From Azonexus sp. (GTDB taxonomy: Bacteria; Pseudomonadota; Gammaproteobacteria; Burkholderiales; Rhodocyclaceae), in assembly GCA_030696345.1 (NCBI GenBank), contig JAUYSK010000019.1, positions 186,001 to 250,000 on the forward strand: a stretch of DNA of 64,000 nt, given 5' to 3'. This document shows positions 9,801 through 17,557 of this stretch, piece by piece. The position numbers and the translations under genes were made by a program. The notes below the pieces were generated by a model. It made no database searches. It was not told where the DNA came from and worked only from the letters and a program-made list of their open reading frames with translations. Position 1 is the stretch's first letter. Each line of letters starts with the position of its first letter.

Positions 9801-9916
9801 GCCCGCTGGCCATCGTCGTCATCGGTGGCCTGGTCACCTCGACCGCACTGACGCTGGTCCTGCTCCCCATCCTGTTCCGTCGCTTCGGTGTCAAACCCAC
9901 CGTGTCGTTCAACTGA
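6845..9916 (+). CDS. Heavy-metal efflux RND transporter (CusA/CzcA family)
   Basis: A 1023-residue inner-membrane pump with the family's twelve-helix plan and two large periplasmic loops. The N terminus has the heavy-metal-group feature PIDAFPDVSTTQVKI. The fourth helix has GMLVDAAVVVVENVE (about 398-412), the proton-relay segment; it is closer to the CusA pattern (MVDAAIVMIEN) than to CzcA. An unusual run of six isoleucines is coded near 8170. It exports metal ions using the proton gradient together with the genes on either side. The substrate, perhaps Cu/Ag or a divalent ion, is inferred only from this motif. Confidence 0.9.
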   Translation: MLDRLIRFSLTQRLLVLVLTVMLIGAGVQAFLGLPIDAFPDVSTTQVKIILKAPGMTPEEVETRLAVPVEQELLGIPHQKLLRSVSKYALTDITLDFEDGTDIYWARQQVGERLAAAMGNLPPGATGGMAPITTPLGEMFMFTIEGDISLADKRALLDWVIRPQLRTVPGVADVNSLGGEVRTFEVVPQPQSLAARGLALKDLQAVLEANNRNDGAGRLNDGEESLLVRAEGAITTVDDVKAIVLQAKDGNVVRIADVAEVRLGALTRYGAVTKSGQGEAVQGLVLGLRGANAQKVVAGVKVRLAEIAPTLPPGVTIDAFYDRSNLVGRAIGTVSKALLEAIVLVVLLLLAFLGNLRAALVVALMLPLSALATFILMRMYGLSANLMSLGGLAIAIGMLVDAAVVVVENVESQLAEAPENLPTLHLIYRASREVASPVTSGIIIIIIVFLPLLTLQGLEGKMFGPVALTIVFALASSLVLSLTVVPVLASYMIKRGVHHEPWLVKKLAAIYDRTLTIALANSRHFIIGALIALAAATGAFMLLGKSFMPTMDEGDMIMQLEKLPSISIDQTIVIDSAVQKAILAQVPEIKSIVARAGSDELGLDPMGLNQTDTFMVLQPRDTWRNPDPAWLADQLRTVMADFPGIGIAFTQPIDMRVSEMLTGVRGDLAIKIFGPDLATLNRLSNEIVATVKKVNGAEDTFTLKNDGVQYLKVAVDRLAAGRFGLNVDDIQNDLKALLEGRNVGVVIEQGRRVPVVLRGPSSLLNSPADFEALRLTLPNGGSVPLASVAKIGRIDGPVKVDRENAQRYVVVQSNVRDRDLVGFVEDAKAAVIRDVKLPAGYRLAWGGQFENQQRAAARLMIVVPVALALIFFLLFSTFRSVRQALLVLSNVPFAMIGGVFGLLIAGEYLSVPASVGFIALLGIAVLNGVVMVTYFNQLLARGMPVVEVVVEGAKRRLRPVLMTASIAAFGLVPMLFATGPGSEVQRPLAIVVIGGLVTSTALTLVLLPILFRRFGVKPTVSFN

Positions 9917-9925
9917 GGCCCACCC

Positions 9926-10228
9926 ATGGCTGATGTCCTGCTTTCCCTGACCATGCCCACCGACGTTGCTCAGCACGTCGAGGATTTGCTGCTCTCCCGT
10001 TCCGATCTCGTCCGCGGCTTCACCGCCAGCATCGCCGAAGGTCACGGCGCCGTCGTGCCATTGGTCGAGCCGGCCGAACTGGTCAGCGGCCACTCGCCAC
10101 GCGTCCAGATCCGGCTGGCCGGGCCGGAAGAAGCCATGCGTGAGGTACTGAGTTTGATCAAGGCGGAGCTGCCAAGAGCCAATGTGTTCTATTGGCTGGT
10201 GCCGATCATCGAGATGGGGCGGCTATGA
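9926..10228 (+). CDS. DUF3240 family small protein of the efflux operon
   Basis: A 100-residue protein with no signal peptide. It matches the DUF3240 pattern: a compact ferredoxin-like alpha/beta fold ending in FYWLVPIIEMGRL. Members of this family accompany heavy-metal RND pumps and have no proven function; a PII-like or metal-sensing role is possible. It lies nine bases after the pump and overlaps the outer-membrane gene by four bases (ATGA), which points to coupled translation. Confidence 0.8.
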   Translation: MADVLLSLTMPTDVAQHVEDLLLSRSDLVRGFTASIAEGHGAVVPLVEPAELVSGHSPRVQIRLAGPEEAMREVLSLIKAELPRANVFYWLVPIIEMGRL

Positions 10229-11457
10229 AAAAGACCCTTGCTCTGCTGCTTGCCTGCCTGGGCAACTTCGCCAGCGCGGCCGAACCCAACCTGCCGCCGG
10301 ATGATATCGTCGCCAAGGTACTGCGCACCAATCCGACCGTGCAGGCCGCCGACAGCCAGATCAATGTCGAGGAGGCCAACCGCAATCGCCTCGAAGCCGG
10401 GCCCTATGAATGGAACGTCCGCCTCGGCGGCCAGCAGCGCAAGACGACACCTTCGAGCAGCCCGGAGCAGCAATTCAACGAATGGAACGCGGCACTCGAA
10501 CGCCCAATCCGGATGCCCGGCAAATCATCGCTTGACGCCGAACTTGGTGCCGCCGGCGTCAGCCTGGCCGAAACGGTGCGCGGCGACGCCCTGCACGAAA
10601 CCAGCCGCAATCTGCTTAAATCCTGGTTCCTCTGGCTCAAGGAAAGTGCCGCGGCCAGCCAGTGGTCCGAACAGGTCGCACTTCTGGAGAAGCAGGCCAA
10701 GGCCACCCAGCGCCGCCAGCAACTGGGCGATGCCGCCCGTCTGGAAGCAGTGCTGAGCGAAGGCGCCCTCGCCCAAGCCGAAGCCCAGCTTACCCAGGCC
10801 CGGGTCCGCCAGCGCACGGCGGCCGAAGATCTGCGCCGTCGTTACCCCGGCCTGCCCCTGACCGAGCCGGCCAGTATTGCCGAACCCGCACCGGTGGGTC
10901 GTAATGAAAATGAATGGATCGCGTTGATTCTTGAACACAGTCACGAACTGGGCATCGCTCGCGGCGAAGTGCAACGCTCGCAAATCGTCGCCGGCCGCAG
11001 CAGCCGTGACCGCATGCCCGACCCGACTTTTGGTGTGCATGTCTCGCGCGAACGCGCCGGGGAAGAACAGGTCGTCGGTGCCTACATCAGCATCCCGCTA
11101 CCGGGTGGCGCCCGTCGGGCCACCGCCGATGCAACGCTCGCCCAGGCCGCAGCTGCGGGACGTCGTGAGGATGCCACCCTGCAAAAAATCACTGCTGAAG
11201 CAGCTTCGCTCTACCAATCGGCCAGCGCCGCCCAGGCCACCTGGCAATCCGGCCGCAGTGCTGCCGAGCGCCTGAGCCGCGCCGCCGACATGACGGCCCG
11301 CGCCTACCAGCTGGGCGAAGGCAGCCAGAACGATCTGCTCGCCGCTCGCCGTCTGGCTAACGAAGCACAACTTGCCGCCAGGCTGCTGCAACTGGATGCG
11401 CTGGAATTGCGTTACCGGCTAATGCTCGATGCGCATCAATTGTGGGATCTGGATTAG
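10225..11457 (+). CDS. TolC-family outer-membrane efflux protein
   Basis: The start is placed at 10225, where ATGA overlaps the preceding stop; this gives 410 residues starting MKKTLALLLACLG with a signal peptide cut after ...FASA. The rest is two outer-membrane-efflux repeats of long coiled helices rich in Ala, Gln and Glu. The protein completes the tripartite efflux system as the outer-membrane channel. It is the last gene of the operon; no clear terminator follows. Confidence 0.88.
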   Translation: MKKTLALLLACLGNFASAAEPNLPPDDIVAKVLRTNPTVQAADSQINVEEANRNRLEAGPYEWNVRLGGQQRKTTPSSSPEQQFNEWNAALERPIRMPGKSSLDAELGAAGVSLAETVRGDALHETSRNLLKSWFLWLKESAAASQWSEQVALLEKQAKATQRRQQLGDAARLEAVLSEGALAQAEAQLTQARVRQRTAAEDLRRRYPGLPLTEPASIAEPAPVGRNENEWIALILEHSHELGIARGEVQRSQIVAGRSSRDRMPDPTFGVHVSRERAGEEQVVGAYISIPLPGGARRATADATLAQAAAAGRREDATLQKITAEAASLYQSASAAQATWQSGRSAAERLSRAADMTARAYQLGEGSQNDLLAARRLANEAQLAARLLQLDALELRYRLMLDAHQLWDLD

Positions 11458-11488
11458 GGCATGACTACTTTGGGTGCCTGACCGGCAA

Positions 11489-11824
11489 TCACTCCGGCGC
11501 CGTTTTGGTACCCATCATTTCATTGCAGGTCGCCCGACCAAAGGCTTCGGCCTTTTTCGGGCTGGAAATCTGCGGCTCTTCATAGATGCGCCGGATGATG
11601 TGGTTGGTGATCCGCGCACCATCGCTGCCATCTTCCACGAACAGCTTCATCGGCCGGCCCTTGTCGCGGTTGTAGAAATTTTGCAGCGCATGATCGCGAA
11701 CCCGTTCGCAAAAGCGGATTTTCTGGGCATCGGGCATGCTGTCATCAATCGGCGCCGGATGGCCGTGCGACCAAGCCGCCTGAAGGCTCAGGCAACCCAG
11801 GGCCAGTACGATCAGATGTTTCAT
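11489..11824 (-). CDS. Small secreted protein of unknown function
   Basis: A 111-residue protein with a signal peptide (LIVLALGCLSLQAAWS, cut about residue 19). The mature part has two cysteines (FCERVRD and ATCNEMMG) that could form a disulfide. I do not recognise the family. Its ATG overlaps the stop of the diheme cytochrome by four bases, so the two are one operon and are probably both periplasmic. Confidence 0.7.
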   Translation of the reverse strand: MKHLIVLALGCLSLQAAWSHGHPAPIDDSMPDAQKIRFCERVRDHALQNFYNRDKGRPMKLFVEDGSDGARITNHIIRRIYEEPQISSPKKAEAFGRATCNEMMGTKTAPE

Positions 11825-12483
11825 TCCTGCGGTTCCTGTATCGAGGTGAGATAGGCCAGAATGTCCTTGATGTCCTGATCTTTCAGGCCATTGAGCAGGC
11901 CGACCATGCCCTCCTCGTCATGCGGGCGGTCGCCTTTCAGGTAGAGATCGGTCTGGCGCTTGAGGTAGCTGGTGTATTGCCCAACCAGCCGCGGGAACAT
12001 GCCGCGTCCCTTGCCATTCCTGGCATGGCAGGAGGCGCATTGTTTCTGGTAAATCTGGCCACCGTTCTCGAGATCACCTTCGCTACGCGGAATGATCATC
12101 ACCTTCTCGGCCATCAGCAAGCGCGTCAGTGCATCTTCCTTGCCGGTATAGGTTGGCATCTTGTTGGGCAATTCGATGCCGGCGATATAGGCCGAGATAT
12201 CCTTGATGTCCTCGTCCGACAGTTCGCGCTCCTGCGTGTAGGGGAACATCGGAATATTCATCCGTGTCCGCGAGCGGAAATTCCGCAACTGGCCTTCAAT
12301 GTATTTGACCGGCTGGCCGGCAATGCGCGGATATTCACCGCGCTTGCCACCTTCCCCATTTTCACCATGGCAGGCGGCACAGGTGCCGTTGATTTCCTTG
12401 CCTTTTTCGAGGTCGACCGCAGCAACCGGCCCACTGAACAACAAGGCGACAAACGCGAGGGGAAAGACGAGGCGAAACCGCAT
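11821..12483 (-). CDS. Diheme cytochrome c (cytochrome c4-like)
   Basis: The start at 12483 (MRFRLVFPLAFV) is preferred because it begins a signal peptide and has a GGAG upstream; this gives 220 residues. Two haem motifs are present, CAACHG (about 40) and CASCHA (about 145), each followed by a methionine-bearing segment typical of class I domains. It would carry electrons in the periplasm. It is divergent from regBA, and an Fnr/Dnr-type box lies about 60 bases before its start, so oxygen- or NO-responsive expression is likely. Confidence 0.88.
   Translation of the reverse strand: MRFRLVFPLAFVALLFSGPVAAVDLEKGKEINGTCAACHGENGEGGKRGEYPRIAGQPVKYIEGQLRNFRSRTRMNIPMFPYTQERELSDEDIKDISAYIAGIELPNKMPTYTGKEDALTRLLMAEKVMIIPRSEGDLENGGQIYQKQCASCHARNGKGRGMFPRLVGQYTSYLKRQTDLYLKGDRPHDEEGMVGLLNGLKDQDIKDILAYLTSIQEPQE
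12412..12424 (+). repeat. GTYGACCGCAGCA copy 2 (C variant)
   Basis: Lies in the signal-peptide end of the diheme cytochrome gene and is read there on the opposite strand as A-A-V-D. A run of five T precedes it by four bases. Confidence 0.8.
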
Positions 12484-12541
12484 GCAAGACAACTCCGGGA
12501 AGACCTGCGGCGAATTGTCGCACGTGCCAGGCAACTGAAAT

Positions 12542-12555
12542 TTGACACAAATCAC
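12542..12555 (-). promoter_or_regulatory. Fnr/Dnr-type box between cytochrome c4-like gene and regB
   Basis: Read on the - strand the site is GTGAT-TTGT-GTCAA, nine of ten matches to TTGAT-N4-RTCAA. It is centred about 66 bases before the cytochrome start, a fitting distance for activation. Confidence 0.55.
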
Positions 12556-12569
12556 GCATAATTCGCCCC

Positions 12570-13826
12570 ATGCCATTTATCTCCTGCAGCATCGACGGTA
12601 CCGAGCACCTGGGCACACTTCGCCGCCTGGTGGTCAGCCGCTGGATCGTGCTGGCGACGATGGCGCTGCTGGTCAGCATCGCCCCCGGCACGCTGGATAT
12701 TCGGCTGCCGCAACTGCCGATGCTGGGCATCATCGGCGTCGCGGTCTTGCTGAACGGCATCGCGCAATGGCAGATCGGGCGTGCCAAAACCGCCACCCCT
12801 TACGAGTTGTTCAGCCAGTTGCTGTTCGATGTCGCGACGCTGAGCGCCCTGGTTTTCTTCAGCGGCGGCGCGACCAACCCGCTGGTGTCTCTGCTACTGC
12901 CACCCGTTGCCATTGCCGCGCTGGCCTTGCCGGCCCGTTGCGTCATTGCCGTCGGCGGCAGCGCCATTACCGCCTATTCGCTGCTGATGTTCTTCTACGT
13001 GCCGCTACCGATGGAAGATGCCAGCCGCGCCACCCGCCTGCACCTGATCGGCATGTGGCTGACTTTTGTCGTCTCGGCCGTGATGATTGCCGCCTTCGTC
13101 GTCCGCATGACCCGGCTGATCCGCGAACGTGACGCCGAGCTGGCCGCTGCCCGCGAACAGGCGCTGCGTGACGAGCGGGTAATGGCGATGGGCACGCTGG
13201 CCGCCGGCGCCGCCCACGAACTCGGCACACCGCTCGCCACCATGGCACTGGTCGCCGGCGAACTGGCCAACGACCCGACCATCTCCGATGCCTCGCGCGA
13301 TGACATCGCGCTGCTGCGGCAGCAGATTGGCGTCTGCAAACAGATCATCACCGGCCTTTCCCGACGGGCCGGCGCCGAGCGACTGGAAAATACCCCGCTG
13401 GAGCCGGTCGACCGCTGGCTCGACCAGCTTCGCCAGCACTGGCACGCCGTCCGGCCACAATCCGGCAGCCGGCTGATCATCGGCAGCGATGGTTCGCCGC
13501 CAGAAATCGCCGCCGACCCCCGGCTGGAACAGGCGATGCTCAACCTGCTGAACAATGCCGCCAATGCCACAGCCCTGCCGCTGGAAATCCGCCTCAGCTG
13601 GTGCAGCCAGAATATCTGCATCGACATTCGCGATCACGGCCCCGGCTTTCCGGCCAACGTTCTGGAACAAGGCGGCCAGACCAGTTTTCCGCCGCACGAA
13701 CACGGTAACGGCGTTGGCTTGATGCTGACTCGCGCCGCCATCGAACAACTGGGCGGCAGCCTGACACTGCTCAACCCGGACGAAGGCGGCGCTCTCGCCC
13801 GCATCGAACTTCCACAGGCTGCCTGA
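12570..13826 (+). CDS. regB: RegB/PrrB-type redox sensor histidine kinase
   Basis: A 418-residue kinase with six hydrophobic segments in the first 180 residues. These include the quinone-sensing motif GGATNP (99-104) that marks the RegB family. The phosphorylation box AAGAAHELGTPL has His216. The ATPase part has NNAANA (N box), DHGPGFP and GNGVGLML. A redox-sensing cysteine just after the H box, as in Rhodobacter RegB, is not evident; a cysteine occurs later (IGVCKQI). RegB adjusts respiration and energy genes to redox state through RegA, encoded directly downstream with a one-base overlap. Confidence 0.92.
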   Translation: MPFISCSIDGTEHLGTLRRLVVSRWIVLATMALLVSIAPGTLDIRLPQLPMLGIIGVAVLLNGIAQWQIGRAKTATPYELFSQLLFDVATLSALVFFSGGATNPLVSLLLPPVAIAALALPARCVIAVGGSAITAYSLLMFFYVPLPMEDASRATRLHLIGMWLTFVVSAVMIAAFVVRMTRLIRERDAELAAAREQALRDERVMAMGTLAAGAAHELGTPLATMALVAGELANDPTISDASRDDIALLRQQIGVCKQIITGLSRRAGAERLENTPLEPVDRWLDQLRQHWHAVRPQSGSRLIIGSDGSPPEIAADPRLEQAMLNLLNNAANATALPLEIRLSWCSQNICIDIRDHGPGFPANVLEQGGQTSFPPHEHGNGVGLMLTRAAIEQLGGSLTLLNPDEGGALARIELPQAA

Positions 13827-14359
13827 TGAACGAACCTACCCTGGTCATCGACGATGACCCCAGCTTCAATGCCATTCTGGTTCGCACGCTGGAAAGGCGG
13901 GGCCATCCGGCCCACGGCGCGCATGATCCCGAGACTGCGCTAAACCTGGCACGCGAGACACAAGCCGGCAAGATCGTCCTCGACCTTAACCTGAATGGCA
14001 GTTCCGGGCTGGCGCTGATCCCCGCCCTGCTCGCCATCAACCCGGATTGCCGCATTGTCGTGCTGACCGGCTACGCCAGCATTGCTACCGCCGTCGATGC
14101 GGTCAAACTGGGCGCTGTTCAATACCTCGCCAAACCGGTGGAAATCGAGGCCATCCTCGCCGCCTTCGAGGACGACAATGGCCCGGATTTCGATTTGCCG
14201 GCCTCGGACGAACCTCTCTCGGTGGACCGGCTGGAATGGGAACACATCCAGCGCGTGCTGAACGAAAACGACGGCAATGTCTCGGCCACCGCCCGCGCCC
14301 TGAAAATGCATCGCCGCACCCTGCAGCGCAAGCTGTCGAAACGGCCGGTCAGGACCTGA
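13826..14359 (+). CDS. regA: RegA/PrrA-type response regulator
   Basis: A 177-residue regulator: receiver domain (acidic IDDDPS at 8-13, phosphorylated Asp53 in KIVLDLNLNGSSGL, Lys in AKPVEIE) and a short linker. It ends in a Fis-type helix-turn-helix (about 137-172, GNVSATARALKMHRRTLQRKL) nearly invariant in RegA/PrrA/ActR. It is the DNA-binding partner of the kinase upstream. The pair is convergent with the antiporter gene; an inverted repeat with the dispersed 13-base word fills the gap. Confidence 0.93.
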   Translation: MNEPTLVIDDDPSFNAILVRTLERRGHPAHGAHDPETALNLARETQAGKIVLDLNLNGSSGLALIPALLAINPDCRIVVLTGYASIATAVDAVKLGAVQYLAKPVEIEAILAAFEDDNGPDFDLPASDEPLSVDRLEWEHIQRVLNENDGNVSATARALKMHRRTLQRKLSKRPVRT

Positions 14360-14371
14360 TTGAAAAAAGGT

Positions 14372-14418
14372 CTTTTTAGCCGGTCGACCGCAGCAATCGA
14401 GTCAGTAACGGCTAAAAG
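14372..14418. repeat. Inverted repeat with embedded 13-base word between convergent genes
   Basis: TTTTAGCCG (14374-14382) pairs with CGGCTAAAA (14409-14417) around a 26-base loop that starts with the word. The right arm overlaps the stop codon of the antiporter gene. The T tract is on the outer 5' side, so this is not a normal terminator. Confidence 0.65.
14383..14395 (+). repeat. GTYGACCGCAGCA copy 3 (C variant)
   Basis: Intergenic, 24 bases past the regA stop, in the sequence TTTTAGCCGG-TCGACCGCAGCA. Confidence 0.85.
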
Positions 14419-15674
14419 GCGAGGAAAGCAGCAGCCGCCACCACCGTCGGCAGCAGCGCAGCGATAAACAGGCCGAGCGGGCTGATTGATTCGTCGGTGA
14501 AGCTGGATTTCAGAATGGCCATGCCCGCCGGATTGGGCGCATTGGCGATGATGGTCAGGCCACCACCGGTGACGGCGCCAGCAACGATGGCATATTTGAA
14601 TTCGGCGGAAACGCCTTCAACCAGTGACGCCAGGTAAGTCAGCGCGGCGTTGTCGGTAATCGCCGTCAGGCCAACCGCCAGAAAAAAGAGAATATCTGGC
14701 TCGACGCCAATCAGCGTTGGTTGCAGCCACCATTGCTGCAAACCGCCAAGCACCACCAGCCCGGCGAGGAAGAAGGCGACGAGCAAGCCTTCGCGCAGGA
14801 TCAGACGGTCCTGATGGCGCTCGTAGGCTTCGGTGTAGCCAAGAAAAAACAGGAACAAGCCCATGAATACCGCCGGATGGTGCGCAAAAACGACGACACC
14901 GACAAGGAAGGCAAGATGGATCAGGATGACCATGGCCGGCATTTTCGATGGCGCTTCGAGCACTTCCGGTGGGCGAATCGAGAGCAGCTCACGACGGAAT
15001 ATCACCGTCAGTACCGTCGCATTGACCAGCACGGCGATCGCCGCCTTCCAGCCAAACGTGGCGAGCATGAAACTGGTCGTCCATTCCCAGGTAGCCGCCA
15101 CCATCAACACGGGCGGGGCACCGAAACTGGTCAGCGTGCCACCGATCGAGACATTGACGAAAAGTACACCCAGCGTCGCGTACTTGAAGCGTTCCGACAG
15201 GCCCTGCATCATAAAGCGATCGCGCAGCATCAGCGCCGCCAGCGTCATCGCGGCCGGTTCGGTAATAAAGGAGCCAAGCAGGGGAACCAGCGAAAGACAG
15301 AGGAAAAAGGTTGCCAGCGAGTGCGGCAGCAGCATCCCCGTCGCCAGTACGCGCACCGCTGCCACACCAAAATGCAGGATGGGCCGACTGGCCGCAATGA
15401 CCATGATGACGAAGACAAACATCGGTTCGGTGAAGTTGCGGCTTTCAACGTACTCCACCGCATCGGTCTTGCCGGTCAGCAGGAACAGCGCCGCAATCAG
15501 GACGAAAGCCCAGAAACCGAAGACCACCTCGACCTCCGCCAGCAGATGCCACAAGCCGGCATGGCTGCTATTCTGGTGGGCCAGACGAGCAAAAACCTTG
15601 GTCGAAAAGGTGTGCAAAACTGCCAGCGCGAAGACAACGGCGGCAACAACTTCAGGGGCGGTGACAGTTTCCAT
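14412..15674 (-). CDS. Putative Na+/H+ antiporter (NhaD/DUF1504-like membrane protein)
   Basis: A 420-residue protein with about eleven hydrophobic segments and very little soluble sequence. Conserved-looking polar spots inside the membrane part are SFITEPAAMTLAAL (about 134-147), GGTLTSFGAPPVL (about 178-190), TAITDNAALTYLASL (about 345-359) and GGGLTIIANAPNP (about 374-386). The paired TEPA/TDNAA layout and the NAPNP motif fit the putative Na+/H+ antiporter family of the ion-transporter superfamily. The transported ion is inferred from the family. It is a single gene. Confidence 0.8.
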   Translation of the reverse strand: METVTAPEVVAAVVFALAVLHTFSTKVFARLAHQNSSHAGLWHLLAEVEVVFGFWAFVLIAALFLLTGKTDAVEYVESRNFTEPMFVFVIMVIAASRPILHFGVAAVRVLATGMLLPHSLATFFLCLSLVPLLGSFITEPAAMTLAALMLRDRFMMQGLSERFKYATLGVLFVNVSIGGTLTSFGAPPVLMVAATWEWTTSFMLATFGWKAAIAVLVNATVLTVIFRRELLSIRPPEVLEAPSKMPAMVILIHLAFLVGVVVFAHHPAVFMGLFLFFLGYTEAYERHQDRLILREGLLVAFFLAGLVVLGGLQQWWLQPTLIGVEPDILFFLAVGLTAITDNAALTYLASLVEGVSAEFKYAIVAGAVTGGGLTIIANAPNPAGMAILKSSFTDESISPLGLFIAALLPTVVAAAAFLAF

Positions 15675-15781
15675 GCATTCAAAAAAGGGGAATTAACAGA
15701 AACAGCAGGTTAGCACAGCTGAGAACCGTTCAACGGCGCGCTATCCGGCGGCAATTCTTTGCGATATGCTGGGAAAAATAA

Positions 15782-15800
15782 CTAAGGTCATAGACCTCAG
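15782..15800. promoter_or_regulatory. Short dyad upstream of the PAS-GGDEF-EAL gene
   Basis: CTAAGGTC and GACCTCAG flank ATA, with seven of eight positions paired, 18 bases before the start codon. It may be an operator or may occlude the ribosome site. Confidence 0.4.
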
Positions 15801-15817
15801 GGGCGTCAATAAACCCA

Positions 15818-17557
15818 ATGTCAGAAATGCTCGGCAAATTTCTCGCCACCGAGATGTCGGCAGACAGGCTCACCCAGCTTGTCCAGCTATTTCAGCATGC
15901 CCATGTCGGGCTGGTGGTGACCGATGCCGACGCCAACATTACCGAGGTCAATGACACTGCTTGTGCCATCAGCGGCTACTCACGGCAACAATTGATCGGT
16001 CGCAACCCCTCCATTTTAAAATCCGGCCAGCATGAAGAAGCTTTCTATCGGGAGATGTGGGCGGCGCTGAATCAGGCGGGATTCTGGAATGGCGAAATCT
16101 GCAATCGCCGCCTTGATGGCATCTTGTTTCATGAGCAGATTTCGATTGCTGCCGTTCGTGGTGCCGATGGCCTGGCCACCCATTACGTGGCAATACTGAG
16201 CGACATCAGCCGGCGCCACGCGGTTGAAGAACAGATGCGGCGGGTCGCGCAGTACGACCCGCTGACCGGCCTTCCCAACCGCCTGTTGCTGGCCGACCGG
16301 CTTGAACGGGCAATCGCCGTCAATCGCCGGGCCGAAACGCTGCTCGCCGTCTGCTTCCTTGATCTCGACGGCTTCAAGCACATCAATGACACGCTGGGTC
16401 ACGAAGCCGGCGACAACATGTTGAAAGAGGTTGGCGACCGGATCCACAGCGCCTTGCGTAGCAGTGACACGGTGGCCCGACTGGGCGGCGACGAGTTCGT
16501 CATGCTGCTCTCCGGCATGGTCAGCGAGGATGAATGCTGCATGACACTGGATCGGCTGCTCAAGGTCATTGCCGAGCCCTATGCACTGATTGCCGACACG
16601 CTCTCCGAGATCAGCGCCAGCATTGGCGTCACCATTTTCCCGGCCGACAGTGAAGATGCCGATACGCTGTTGCGCCATGCCGATCAGGCGATGTATGCCG
16701 CCAAGCATGCCGGCAAGAATTGCTACCAGCTCTTTGATGTCCGAATGGAGCAGCGCATTCAGGCCCGCCAGGACACCCTGCGCCGGGTCGCGCGTGCCCT
16801 GCGCACCGAACAGTTCGAATTGCACTACCAGCCCAAGCTTGATATTCGTCAGGGCAAGGTAATTGGCGCCGAAGCGCTGATTCGCTGGAACCATCCTGTC
16901 CTCGGCAGCCTTTCACCCAGCGAATTCATTCCGCTGGTCGAGGATGATGAACTGGCCATTGCCCTTGGCGAATGGGTTATCAGCGAAGCCCTGCGGCAAG
17001 GCCGTGCCTGGCACGAACAAGGACTGGATCTGGTGATCAGCGTCAATGCCTTTGCCAAGCAATTGCAGCGGCCCAACTTCGCTGAGGTGCTGGCCCGATT
17101 GATAGAAGAAGCCTGGCCAGCGATGCCAGCCGGGCGACTGATGCTGGAAATCGTCGAACACTCCCCCAGCGAGCTGGAATCGATGGAAGAAGTAATCCTC
17201 GCCAGCCACAAGCTTGGCGCGCGTTTCTCGCTCGACGACTTCGGGACGGGACATTCCTCACTAAGCTGCCTGCGCCTGCTGACCGTCGATGAGATCAAGA
17301 TCTATCAGGGCTTCGTTCACGACATGCTGGACGATGTCGAAACCGCCGCCCTTGTCGAAGGCGTTATCGGGCTGGGCCAGGCCTTTGGCCTGCAGGTGGT
17401 TGCCGAAGGCGTCGAGAGCGATGCCCATATCGTCCGCCTGCTCGAACTGGGCTGCAATGTCGTGCAGGGTTACCGCATCGGCTACCCGCTGCCAGCCCGG
17501 GAATTTGAACAGTGGCTGGCCAGTTTCTCGATCAACCCCGCATGGAGCAAGACATGA
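15818..17557 (+). CDS. PAS-GGDEF-EAL cyclic-di-GMP enzyme
   Basis: A 579-residue soluble protein. A PAS sensor domain (about 15-135) precedes a GGDEF domain (about 150-310, DPLTGLPNRL and an intact RLGGDEF) and an EAL domain (about 320-570). The EAL motif reads GAEALIRW, and SVN, DDFGTG and VVAEGVES are present. The segment usually LKIDQSF reads IKIYQGF, with Tyr496 in place of a conserved aspartate, so phosphodiesterase activity may be weakened. Its stop overlaps the start of the hemerythrin gene (ATGA), which suggests that an O2- or redox-binding partner is made with it. Confidence 0.92.
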   Translation: MSEMLGKFLATEMSADRLTQLVQLFQHAHVGLVVTDADANITEVNDTACAISGYSRQQLIGRNPSILKSGQHEEAFYREMWAALNQAGFWNGEICNRRLDGILFHEQISIAAVRGADGLATHYVAILSDISRRHAVEEQMRRVAQYDPLTGLPNRLLLADRLERAIAVNRRAETLLAVCFLDLDGFKHINDTLGHEAGDNMLKEVGDRIHSALRSSDTVARLGGDEFVMLLSGMVSEDECCMTLDRLLKVIAEPYALIADTLSEISASIGVTIFPADSEDADTLLRHADQAMYAAKHAGKNCYQLFDVRMEQRIQARQDTLRRVARALRTEQFELHYQPKLDIRQGKVIGAEALIRWNHPVLGSLSPSEFIPLVEDDELAIALGEWVISEALRQGRAWHEQGLDLVISVNAFAKQLQRPNFAEVLARLIEEAWPAMPAGRLMLEIVEHSPSELESMEEVILASHKLGARFSLDDFGTGHSSLSCLRLLTVDEIKIYQGFVHDMLDDVETAALVEGVIGLGQAFGLQVVAEGVESDAHIVRLLELGCNVVQGYRIGYPLPAREFEQWLASFSINPAWSKT

